Assembly: GCA_023229725.1 (NCBI GenBank)
Contig: JALNYR010000016.1
Span: 1 to 18,620 of the forward strand
Direction: 5' to 3'
From: Dehalococcoidia bacterium
GTDB lineage: Bacteria > Chloroflexota > Dehalococcoidia > GIF9 > AB-539-J10
Length of the DNA stretch: 18,620 nucleotides
Shown: positions 7,200 to 13,579 of the stretch, piece after piece
Layout: each line of letters starts with the position of its first letter
Numbering within the stretch: position 1 is the first letter of the stretch
Notes under the pieces: generated by a model
Databases searched by the model: none
What the model was told of the DNA's origin: nothing
Seen by the model: the letters and a program-made list of their open reading frames with translations, nothing else
Program-made: the position numbers and the translations under genes

Positions 7200-7912
7200 T
7201 GAACGCAGAGAACAATGCCCAGCTGCAGCCCGAAGCGCTTCACCATGTCGGCTATGGCCTGTATGTGGTCACGTCCCACAGGGACGGTCGGGCAAACGGC
7301 CAGATTGCCAATGCCGTCATGCAGGTGTGCGCCGAGCCGAATGCCATTGCCGTGTGTCTGAACAAGAAGAACTTGACCCACGAGTACGTCTCTGCCAGCC
7401 GCGTGTTTGTGGCGGCCGTGCTCTCCGAGTCTGCTCCGCTGCCGTTCATCGGCCGGTTCGGCTTCAAGTCGGGGCGCGACACGGACAAGCTGAAAGGGCT
7501 CGATATGCTGACGGGCGTGACCGGTGTTCCCGTCGTGACGCAGCATTGCACCGCTTTCCTCGAGGCGGAAGTCGAACGTGAACTGGACGTGTGGACACAC
7601 ACGTTGTTCGTTGGCCGCCTTGTGGGCGCCCGAATCCTGACTGGCGAACGTCCCATGTCATACGCGTACTACCACGACATCAAGCGGGGCGTTACTCCGC
7701 CCACGGCTCCAAGCTTCGTTGCGCATCGGAAGGAGGCATCCACAGTGAGCAAGCAGAAGTACAAGTGCACGGTGTGTGGCTACATCTACGACCCGGCGGT
7801 CGGAGACCCGGACAACGGCGTCGCTCCGGGGACTGCCTTCGAGGCTCTTCCCGCGGATTGGGTCTGCCCGGTCTGCGGTGCCGCGAAGAGCGAATTCGAG
7901 AAGACCGCGTAG
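7199..7912 (+). CDS. hrb: High-molecular-weight rubredoxin: flavin reductase-like domain fused to rubredoxin
   Basis: Two-domain electron carrier of 237 residues. Residues about 1-165 form an FMN-binding split-barrel flavin reductase domain (GLYVVTSHRDGRANGQIANAVMQV, later KNLTHEYV and GRFGFKSGRDTDKL). Residues 183-237 are a complete rubredoxin with iron ligands C190, C193, C223 and C226. This architecture is known as Hrb in acetogens such as Moorella, where it passes electrons from NADH to the flavodiiron protein FprA. Here fprA is the next gene, 33 bases downstream, which supports the same role. The GTG start at 7199 overlaps the sufB stop (TAGTG), so translation is coupled, with AAGGA upstream. 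The two upstream ferritin-like proteins lack rubredoxin domains and may also draw electrons from it. See the separate entry for an internal start. Confidence 0.92.
   Translation: MNAENNAQLQPEALHHVGYGLYVVTSHRDGRANGQIANAVMQVCAEPNAIAVCLNKKNLTHEYVSASRVFVAAVLSESAPLPFIGRFGFKSGRDTDKLKGLDMLTGVTGVPVVTQHCTAFLEAEVERELDVWTHTLFVGRLVGARILTGERPMSYAYYHDIKRGVTPPTAPSFVAHRKEASTVSKQKYKCTVCGYIYDPAVGDPDNGVAPGTAFEALPADWVCPVCGAAKSEFEKTA
7728..7747 (+). promoter_or_regulatory. Internal ribosome site and GTG start for a free rubredoxin within hrb
   Basis: GGAAGGAGG at 7728-7736 is one of the strongest Shine-Dalgarno matches in the window and lies inside the coding sequence, 8 bases before GTG 7745. That GTG is in frame (codon 183) and marks the exact start of the rubredoxin domain. 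Translation from it would give a 55-residue protein (7745-7912), the normal size of a free rubredoxin, with all four Cys. Either this yields two products from one gene, or it is the relic of a fusion between two formerly separate genes. Confidence 0.55.
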
Positions 7913-7945
7913 CGGCGCCGTGAGGCCGTGTGCAAGGAGTTGTTC

Positions 7946-9136
7946 ATGAGACCGCGAGTTGTTGCCGAAAGCGTGCTGTGGGTCGGCTCCGTCGACTGGG
8001 AGAGGGAGCTGTTCGACGAACTCATTCCTCTCCCGGATGGCACGAGCTACAACGCGTACCTGGTGAGCGGGTCGGAAAGGACCGCGCTCATCGACACCGT
8101 CGACCCTACGAAGACGGATGAACTGCGTTCGATGCTCGATTCGCTGGGCCTGAAGAAGCTCGACTACCTGGTGGCGCACCATGCCGAGCAGGACCATTCG
8201 GGAAGCATCCCGTACGTGCTTGAGCGCTACCCCGAGGCCCGGCTCGTGTGCACCTTGAAGGCGAAGGGCCTGATGGTGGACCTGCTGGGCGTCGCGGAGG
8301 ACAGGATTGTCACCGTCGCCGACGGAGAGACCCTGTCACTCGGTGACCTCACGCTCGAGTTCATCCATGCTCCCTGGGTTCACTGGCCGGAGACGATGCT
8401 CACGTACCTTCGCGAGCGGCGCATCCTGTTTCCGTGCGACCTGTTTGGGTCGCACCTCGCGACATCCGACCTGTTTGTCCGCGACCCGTCTCGCGTCTAT
8501 CGTGGAGCGAAGCGGTACTACGCGGAGATCATGATGCCGTTCCGCACGAACATCGCGAAGCACCTTGAACGGCTCGCGTCCTACGACATCGGCATCATCG
8601 CGCCGAGCCACGGCCCGCTCCACGACAGCCCGCGATTCATCATCGATGCCTATCGCGACTGGGTGTCGGGTCCACTGTCGAACAAGGTCGTGATTCCGTA
8701 CGTGTCGATGCACGGCAGCACTCAGGTGCTTGTCGACCGGCTCATCTCGGCGCTGTCGGACCTTGACATCATGGCGGTTCCGCATCGACTCTCCACCGGC
8801 GACACGGGCAGGCTTGCCATGGAGTTGGTGGATGCTCCGAGCGTCGTGCTGGGCACGCCGACGGTTCTGGCGGGCGCACATCCTCTCGTGGCGTACGCAG
8901 CCGTGCTTGCGAATGCACTGCGCCCGAGGCTGCAGTTCGCGTCGATCGTGGGCTCCTACGGGTGGGGCGGCAAGGCCGTGGAGCAGTTGCTGGCCCTCGT
9001 GCCCAACCTGAAGGTCGAGGTACTCGACCCTGTCATCGTGAAAGGGTATCCGCGCGAGCAGGACCTTACGGCCATCGACGGTCTGGCTGCGCGCATAGCA
9101 GAGAAGCATCGCGGCGCCGGGCTCAAGGCAGCCTGA
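7946..9136 (+). CDS. fprA: A-type flavodiiron protein (oxygen/NO reductase, rubredoxin-dependent)
   Basis: Cytosolic enzyme of 396 residues that reduces O2 to water (or NO to N2O). It has an N-terminal metallo-beta-lactamase-like diiron domain (about 1-245) and a C-terminal flavodoxin domain (about 250-390, with YVSMHGSTQVLVD as the FMN phosphate loop). All diiron ligands are present: H79, E81, D83, H84 (HAEQDHSG), H146 (PWVHWPET), D165 and H222. The length matches the plain A class; there is no extra rubredoxin or flavin reductase domain, which fits the separate Hrb just upstream. ATG 7946 is chosen because AAGGAG lies at 7934-7939; a GTG at 7928 would put that site inside the gene. Likely electron path: NAD(P)H or ferredoxin, Hrb, FprA. 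Confidence 0.95.
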   Translation: MRPRVVAESVLWVGSVDWERELFDELIPLPDGTSYNAYLVSGSERTALIDTVDPTKTDELRSMLDSLGLKKLDYLVAHHAEQDHSGSIPYVLERYPEARLVCTLKAKGLMVDLLGVAEDRIVTVADGETLSLGDLTLEFIHAPWVHWPETMLTYLRERRILFPCDLFGSHLATSDLFVRDPSRVYRGAKRYYAEIMMPFRTNIAKHLERLASYDIGIIAPSHGPLHDSPRFIIDAYRDWVSGPLSNKVVIPYVSMHGSTQVLVDRLISALSDLDIMAVPHRLSTGDTGRLAMELVDAPSVVLGTPTVLAGAHPLVAYAAVLANALRPRLQFASIVGSYGWGGKAVEQLLALVPNLKVEVLDPVIVKGYPREQDLTAIDGLAARIAEKHRGAGLKAA

Positions 9137-9177
9137 GGCGCTTGTCAGTCTGGAAAGTGGAGAAGGGAGGAATGAAC

Positions 9178-9525
9178 ATGAAATTCGGAGAGCTTCTGAA
9201 GACATCGGCAGTTGAAGGCAAGGAGAAGCACGTTCCATTCATCGAGGTTCTCAAGGGGAAGGGTGATGGCGGTGCGGATGTCGTCCACGTGGTGGTGGGC
9301 AAGGACGTCCCGCATCCCAATACCGTCGAACACCACATCGAGTGGGTGTCGGTGTTCGGCGTGAAGAAGGACGGCCAGGTCATCAGCCTCGGTCGTGCCG
9401 ATTTCGCGCCCGCCTACACGAGCCCCAACGTGAGGTTCCAGGTTCCGGTCGACCAGTTCAAGGCATTCTGCGCGCTTGAGTACTGCAACATTCACGGCGT
9501 GTGGGAGAACTGCATCGACGTGTAG
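9178..9525 (+). CDS. Superoxide reductase (class II, neelaredoxin type)
   Basis: A 115-residue iron enzyme that reduces superoxide to hydrogen peroxide without making O2, typical of anaerobes. The active site reads clearly: E16-K17-H18 (EKHVPFIEV), H46 (VPHPNT), H52 (VEHHIEW), C103 and H106 (CNIHGVWEN), giving the His4-Cys iron centre with spacing close to archaeal superoxide reductases. There is no N-terminal desulforedoxin domain, so it is the one-iron form. ATG 9178 is chosen because GGGAGG at 9165-9170 is 7 bases away; ATG 9172 would be too close. It follows fprA by 41 bases. Electrons probably come from rubredoxin (Hrb or its free form), and the peroxide made would be removed by the upstream rubrerythrins and the downstream peroxiredoxin. 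Confidence 0.95.
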   Translation: MKFGELLKTSAVEGKEKHVPFIEVLKGKGDGGADVVHVVVGKDVPHPNTVEHHIEWVSVFGVKKDGQVISLGRADFAPAYTSPNVRFQVPVDQFKAFCALEYCNIHGVWENCIDV

Positions 9526-9562
9526 GAATCGGAATCCGGCTCCGGTGAAACGTGGCGCTGCG

Positions 9563-9584
9563 TTCCCGTGAATTGAATCGGGAA
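9563..9584 (+). other. Short inverted repeat between the superoxide reductase and peroxiredoxin genes
   Basis: TTCCCG (9563-9568) and CGGGAA (9579-9584) flank an AT-rich 10-base loop. It lies in the 82-base gap, ahead of the AGGAGGTAA ribosome site of the peroxiredoxin gene. There is no T run, so it is unlikely to be a terminator; it could be a processing or stability element. I see no promoter in the gap. Confidence 0.25.
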
Positions 9585-9607
9585 GAATGCGCAGGAGGTA
9601 AGAATCT

Positions 9608-10258
9608 ATGGAAGAGCAGACAGGACAGTGTGTCAGCATGCCCCGGCTCGGAGAGAAGGCACCTGAGTTCGAGGCGCCCACCACTCACGGTGTGCTGAAG
9701 CTCTCGGACTTCAAGGGCAGCTGGGTGGTCTTGTTCTCACATCCGGCCGACTTCACGCCGGTGTGCACGACCGAGTTCATGGCGTTTTCCCAGATCCAGC
9801 CCGAGTTGAAGAAGCGCGGCGTGGAGCTTCTGGGACTGAGCGTGGACAGCATCACGTCGCACATCGCCTGGATTCGCAACATCGAGGAGAAGACGGGGGT
9901 CAAGATCAACTTCCCTGTCATTGCCGACCTGAACAAGGAAGTCTCGATGAAGTTCGGCATGGTACATCCCGGTCAGAGCAAGACCGAGACGGTTCGATGC
10001 GTGTTCATCATCGACCCGAACCAGGTCATCCGGCTCATCCTCTACTACCCGCTGACCACCGGCCGCAACATGGATGAGATTCTCCGAGTCATCGACGCCC
10101 TGCAGACGTCGGATGCGAACAAGGTCGCAACTCCCGCCAACTGGCGCCCCGGCGACAAGGTCATCGTGCCTCCGCCGCAAACGCAGGAGATGGCCGAGGA
10201 GCGCGTGAAGGCAGGCTTCGAGTGCGTCGACTGGTACCTCTGCAGGAAGAAGCTGTAG
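9608..10258 (+). CDS. Peroxiredoxin of the Prx6/archaeal thioredoxin-peroxidase type
   Basis: Thiol peroxidase of 216 residues that reduces hydrogen peroxide and organic hydroperoxides. Peroxidatic C53 lies in HPADFTPVCTTE, with T50 in the usual TxxC arrangement. The long C-terminal arm (about 165-216, ANWRPGDKVIVPPP onward) is typical of Prx6-like enzymes and carries C206 and C212, six residues apart. Aeropyrum thioredoxin peroxidase has the same trio at almost the same positions (C50, C207, C213), which makes this an archaeal-type enzyme with resolving cysteines rather than a pure 1-Cys enzyme. A further C8 sits in an N-terminal extension. ATG 9608 follows AGGAGG with 9-10 bases spacing. 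It completes the superoxide-to-peroxide-to-water route begun by the upstream genes. Confidence 0.94.
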   Translation: MEEQTGQCVSMPRLGEKAPEFEAPTTHGVLKLSDFKGSWVVLFSHPADFTPVCTTEFMAFSQIQPELKKRGVELLGLSVDSITSHIAWIRNIEEKTGVKINFPVIADLNKEVSMKFGMVHPGQSKTETVRCVFIIDPNQVIRLILYYPLTTGRNMDEILRVIDALQTSDANKVATPANWRPGDKVIVPPPQTQEMAEERVKAGFECVDWYLCRKKL

Positions 10259-10270
10259 GAGTGTGCAACC

Positions 10271-10489
10271 ATGCCTTGCGTCAGCGTTGATGGGACACCA
10301 ACACCGTCGGGCCTGAGCGTGCTCGCGGCGATCCGGTCCGGCAAGACCATGCCTGAGGACGTTGCCGTAGCGGCCGACATGTCGCTCTATCGCGTGCGGA
10401 GCGGACTGAGGCAACTCACGCAGGCCGGCTACGTTGCCGAGAGCAACGGTCTGTTCTCTCTGACCGGCCTCGGCATCGCGGCTCTCTAG
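10271..10489 (+). CDS. Small winged-helix DNA-binding-like protein (72 residues)
   Basis: Short protein with a single predicted helix-turn-helix: SGLSVLAAIRSGKTMPEDVAVAADMSL, then YRVRSGLRQLTQAGYVAESNGLFSLTGLG. The L-x-A-G-Y-V-x-E/x-x-x-G-L-F-S-L-T-x-x-G pattern is the recognition helix plus wing of ArsR/MarR-like proteins, ending where the wing ends, so there is no sensor or dimer domain. It follows the peroxiredoxin stop by 12 bases with AGGAG at 10257-10261, so it belongs to the same transcript. Possible roles are a small co-regulator of the stress operon or an adaptor. Identity as DNA-binding is inferred from pattern only; I cannot assign a named family. Confidence 0.7.
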   Translation: MPCVSVDGTPTPSGLSVLAAIRSGKTMPEDVAVAADMSLYRVRSGLRQLTQAGYVAESNGLFSLTGLGIAAL

Positions 10490-10546
10490 TACGGCCGTTG
10501 CGGGAGGCCCGGTTTGAGGGCACACCATCGAATGGGGGCGCTGGGT

Positions 10547-10566
10547 GGGCCGGAGTTGTCCGGCCC
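10547..10566 (+). terminator. Strong hairpin in the 126-base gap before korA
   Basis: GGGCCGGA (10547-10554), a GTTG loop, and TCCGGCCC (10559-10566) form a perfect 8-bp GC-rich stem. No T run follows (CTCACGCCCCCG), so it may be a Rho-dependent or pausing element, or an mRNA stability hairpin separating the stress genes from the oxidoreductase genes. I see no promoter in this gap. Confidence 0.35.
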
Positions 10567-10615
10567 CTCACGCCCCCGTTCTACCCGGGAAGGGGCCGGT
10601 GGACAGGAGGCCGGA

Positions 10616-12292
10616 TTGAAGCAGCATGGCCGGTTCACGTTCATAGTGGCGGGGGAGGCGGGCCACGGAGTGCGACGGGCGGGCATCGTCGCGGCGGACC
10701 TCTGCGGCGAACGGGGCAGGTACGTCTTCCAGATGGATGACTACCAGAGCCTCATCCGGGGAGGCCAGAACTTCTCCGTGGTGACCTCGGCGCCACAGCC
10801 GGTGCTCAGCCAGTATCTTCACGCCAATCTCGTGGTGGCTCTCGACAGACGGAGCTACGAGCTCCATCGGGGGCACGTCTCTCGCGGCGGCGTCATCGTG
10901 TACAACGCGGATGCGGTGCCGGAGGCCGGTGTGGAGGGCGTTGGGTTGCCCCTCTCGGAACTGGCGAAAGGCTACTCGCAGCCGGCGCTCCGCCTTGGTG
11001 TGGGCGCGGTTGTGGTCTTTCTCGTGGCGGTCGGGCTCAGCCGGGACGAGGCCGCCGGGTATGTGAGACGCAAGTATCCCCGCGATGCCGAGAACAACGT
11101 GGCGTACGCGCTGTCGGTGTACGACGTCGCGGCTGGTCGCCTGTCGGCTCGCTATCGGCTCGAGAAGGGAGAGGCCCCGGAGACCATGCTGACCGGCAAC
11201 GAGGCTATTGGTCTCGGCATGTATGCCGGCGGACTGGATATGTACTTCTCCTATCCCATGACACCGTCGTCGTCTATCCTGCACTTCCTGGCGGGTCGTG
11301 CCCACGATTTCGGCATCGCTGTCGTGCATCCTGAGAGCGAGATTGCCGTGATGAACATGGCCATCGGCGCCGCTTCGATGGGGGTGCGCACAGCGGTCGG
11401 CAGCAGCGGCGGCGGGCTTGCTCTCATGGAGGAGGCGATGTCGCTGGCAGGAATGTCGGAGACACCGGTCCTCTGTGTGCTATCGTCCCGGCCGGGTCCC
11501 TCCACGGGTGTGCCTACCTACACGGCGCAGGGGGACCTCTCGTTTGCACTCAACCAGGGGCATGGTGAGTTCCCGAGGATTGTGGCCTCACCGGGCACAG
11601 CCGACGAGGCGTACGGCCTTGCGGCCGAACTCATGGGCCTGGCGTGGGCGTTCCAGACACCGGCGATTCTGCTAACGGAGAAGCACCTATCGGAGAGCCG
11701 CATGACGGTCCGCGTGCCATCGGCTCCGCCGGTTGCACTTCGGGCGAAACAGCGTCGCGGCAAGGGAGAGTACGGACGATACGCACTCACGCGGGACGGC
11801 GTGTCACCCCTGACCTTCGCACCTTCGGAGCAGCTCGTCAAGTGGACGAGCTACGAACACGACGAGAATGGCATAACCACCGAGGACCCCGGCATGATAT
11901 CGCGGATGCAGCAGAAGCGCCTCAGGAAGAGGGAAGCGCTCGTTGGTGCGCTGCAGCGCATGAAGACGGTCAACCGGCACGGAGACCGCGGTCCTGCTAT
12001 CCTCACGTATGGCTCGACGACCATGAGCGTGCGTGAAGCGCTTGTGTACGGGGGCATCGAAGCGGAAGTGGTGCAGCCCGTCTACCTTGAACCGTTTCCC
12101 ACGTGGGAGCTGGGTGATCTCAGCGCGCGACAGGTGGTCGTTGTGGAGCAGAGTTGCGCGGCGCAAATGGCCGGACTGCTTCGCCGCAACACCGGCGCTG
12201 AGATTCGGGCCGCTGTGACCAAGTACGATGGCCGGCCGTTCGATCCCGAGGACCTGGCACGGCGCCTGAAGGAGGTGCTGAAACATGGATGA
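10616..12292 (+). CDS. korA: 2-oxoacid:ferredoxin oxidoreductase, fused gamma-alpha subunit
   Basis: Large subunit (558 residues from the chosen start) of a CoA-dependent 2-oxoacid:ferredoxin oxidoreductase. Residues about 5-180 are the gamma domain (FIVAGEAGHGVRRAG, then DYQSLIRGGQNF), and about 191 onward the alpha domain (MLTGNEAIGLGMYAGGLD, and YPMTPSSSI at 213-221, a variant of the usual YPITPSS). Fused gamma-alpha subunits are common in two-subunit enzymes of archaea and many bacteria. TTG 10616 is chosen because AGGAGG at 10605-10610 precedes it by 5 bases and the protein then starts at the gamma strand; the upstream in-frame ATG at 10514 adds 34 low-complexity residues. It overlaps the beta gene by 8 bases. 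The exact substrate (2-oxoglutarate, pyruvate or branched-chain acids) cannot be read from sequence. Confidence 0.9.
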   Translation: MKQHGRFTFIVAGEAGHGVRRAGIVAADLCGERGRYVFQMDDYQSLIRGGQNFSVVTSAPQPVLSQYLHANLVVALDRRSYELHRGHVSRGGVIVYNADAVPEAGVEGVGLPLSELAKGYSQPALRLGVGAVVVFLVAVGLSRDEAAGYVRRKYPRDAENNVAYALSVYDVAAGRLSARYRLEKGEAPETMLTGNEAIGLGMYAGGLDMYFSYPMTPSSSILHFLAGRAHDFGIAVVHPESEIAVMNMAIGAASMGVRTAVGSSGGGLALMEEAMSLAGMSETPVLCVLSSRPGPSTGVPTYTAQGDLSFALNQGHGEFPRIVASPGTADEAYGLAAELMGLAWAFQTPAILLTEKHLSESRMTVRVPSAPPVALRAKQRRGKGEYGRYALTRDGVSPLTFAPSEQLVKWTSYEHDENGITTEDPGMISRMQQKRLRKREALVGALQRMKTVNRHGDRGPAILTYGSTTMSVREALVYGGIEAEVVQPVYLEPFPTWELGDLSARQVVVVEQSCAAQMAGLLRRNTGAEIRAAVTKYDGRPFDPEDLARRLKEVLKHG

Positions 12293-13121
12293 CCTGGCGA
12301 CGTACGCTGAGAACACCTGGTGCCCGGGCTGTGGCAACTTCGGCATACTCAACGCCTTCAAGAAGGCTGTGCGCCACCTCGAGACCGAAGGCGTTTCCCG
12401 CCGCGACATCGTCATGACTGCCGGCATCGGCTGCCACGGCAAGATATTTGACTACCTGCGGTTGAGCGGCTTCTACTCCCTCCACGGGCGTGCCCTGGCG
12501 ACCGCCCAGGGCATGAAGCTGGCGAACCCGCGCGTGAAGGTCGTCGCGTTTGTCGGCGACGGTGATGCGTACGGCGAGGGCGTGGCGCATCTCGTCTTTG
12601 CTGCCAAGCGGAACTCGGACATAACGGTCATCGTGCACAACAACGGCACCTACGGCCTGACGACCGGCCAGTACACACCGACCAGCGTGAAGGGGTTCCG
12701 CGGCCCCTCCACTCCCGGCGGGAGCATCGAGGAGCCGTTCAACCCGCTGTCGCTCGTGCTGTCGGCGGGTGCGACGTTCGTGGCCCGTGGCTATCCGGTC
12801 AAGCTGGACCACCTTGCCGACCTGTTCGCCCGGGCGATTCGCCACAGAGGTTTCTCAATCGTCGACGTGCTCCAACCGTGCGTGAGCTTCAACAACACGT
12901 ACGAGTTGTACAACAAGTCGGTGATGGAGCTGGATGCTGTCCCCGGCACGTGGGAAGAGTCGCTCGCTGCCGCGCGCCGGACAGACCGACTGCTCGTCGG
13001 CGTTCTGCGGGACGCGGAACAGACGCCATTCCACGAGGCGCTGCTCGGCGACCGTGTCCCCACTGAGGCGCGCGCCAGCCGCGCCCAGAGGATGAAGGCG
13101 ATTGAGAGAAGCCTGGCGTGA
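12285..13121 (+). CDS. korB: 2-oxoacid:ferredoxin oxidoreductase, beta (TPP/4Fe-4S) subunit
   Basis: Catalytic partner of the preceding gene, 278 residues. It binds thiamine diphosphate (GDGDAYGEG near 91-99, then HNNGTYGLTTGQYTPTS) and a 4Fe-4S cluster through C13, C16 (WCPGCGN), C50 (GIGCHGK) and C199 (QPCVSFN). The GCHGK form differs from the more usual GCSG(R/S) of KorB but occurs in related clostridial-type enzymes. There is no separate ferredoxin-like delta subunit in the window, consistent with a two-subunit enzyme that reduces free ferredoxin. ATG 12285 lies within the end of korA, with GGAGG at about 12271-12275, so the subunits are translationally coupled. Together they may feed electrons to the ferredoxin pool that supports the oxygen-defence proteins upstream (inference). 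Confidence 0.92.
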   Translation: MDDLATYAENTWCPGCGNFGILNAFKKAVRHLETEGVSRRDIVMTAGIGCHGKIFDYLRLSGFYSLHGRALATAQGMKLANPRVKVVAFVGDGDAYGEGVAHLVFAAKRNSDITVIVHNNGTYGLTTGQYTPTSVKGFRGPSTPGGSIEEPFNPLSLVLSAGATFVARGYPVKLDHLADLFARAIRHRGFSIVDVLQPCVSFNNTYELYNKSVMELDAVPGTWEESLAAARRTDRLLVGVLRDAEQTPFHEALLGDRVPTEARASRAQRMKAIERSLA

Positions 13122-13216
13122 GCTCATGCGCGTGCCGGCGACCGGCGACCCACGTGATGCGGCTCCGCGGCGTGGAACGCCGACACAGGTGGGGGGCTCA
13201 ATCCGCGGATGTCGCG

Positions 13217-13244
13217 AGACAGCTTCAGGGGACTGAAGGAGTCT
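13217..13244 (+). promoter_or_regulatory. Hairpin directly abutting the ribosome site of the small membrane protein gene
   Basis: CTTCAG (13223-13228), loop GGGA (a GNRA tetraloop) and CTGAAG (13233-13238) form a perfect stem. A 2x2 internal loop continues into AGAC (13217-13220) with GTCT (13241-13244). The ribosome site GGAGGT begins at 13245, the very next base. It lies in the 134-base gap after korB. It may shield mRNA from decay or tune translation. Confidence 0.35.
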
Positions 13245-13255
13245 GGAGGTAGCAG

Positions 13256-13504
13256 ATGGATGTGTTCAGGACGATTGAGGCGGCGAGGATTCTGTTCGCG
13301 TCAGGTCTGCTGGTGCTTGTGACGTCGGTTCTCATCATGTTGTCCTGCCGCTGCGTGCCCTCGAAGGGCGCGCTCAGCTCGGTAAGGAGGATGTCCTGGT
13401 TTCAGGGTCTCTTCAAGCGACACTGCATCCTCTGGCGAGTGTTCGTCGTGGTGCTTGTCGTGCACGTAGTATTCGCCGTGGGCTTCCTCGGACTACCCTT
13501 CTAG
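13256..13504 (+). CDS. Small two-helix membrane protein, function unknown
   Basis: An 82-residue protein that I do not recognise. Two hydrophobic segments are clear: about residues 10-30 (ILFASGLLVLVTSVLIML) and about 59-80 (LWRVFVVVLVVHVVFAVGFL). The loop between them is short and positively charged (CRCVPSKG, RRMSWFQGLFKRHC), which puts it on the cytoplasmic side by the positive-inside rule. Cys at 31, 33 and 57 and His at 56 and 69 could bind metal or heme, but no known motif fits. The GGAGGT ribosome site lies 5 bases before ATG 13256, so expression looks real. It sits between korB and a ferritin-like gene, all on the same strand, suggesting a redox or iron link (inference from position only). 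Confidence 0.7.
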   Translation: MDVFRTIEAARILFASGLLVLVTSVLIMLSCRCVPSKGALSSVRRMSWFQGLFKRHCILWRVFVVVLVVHVVFAVGFLGLPF

Positions 13505-13579
13505 CGACGGCACCGTTGTGGAGGGTGTCTGGTTTTATGCTGCAGGAATCGCGTGGTCTGCGGTCACGGAGGAGTAGGC

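Noticed and set aside
9737..10528. A 263-codon minus-strand frame opposite the peroxiredoxin
   Set aside because: Shadow of the peroxiredoxin and small winged-helix genes; it has no family-like motif.
10514..10615. Longer korA start at ATG 10514
   Set aside because: The added 34 residues are low-complexity and encode across a strong hairpin; the AGGAGG site fits TTG 10616 instead.
13516..13541. Possible promoter before the double ferritin gene (TTGTGG, TATGCT)
   Set aside because: The spacer is only 14 bases and both boxes are weak.
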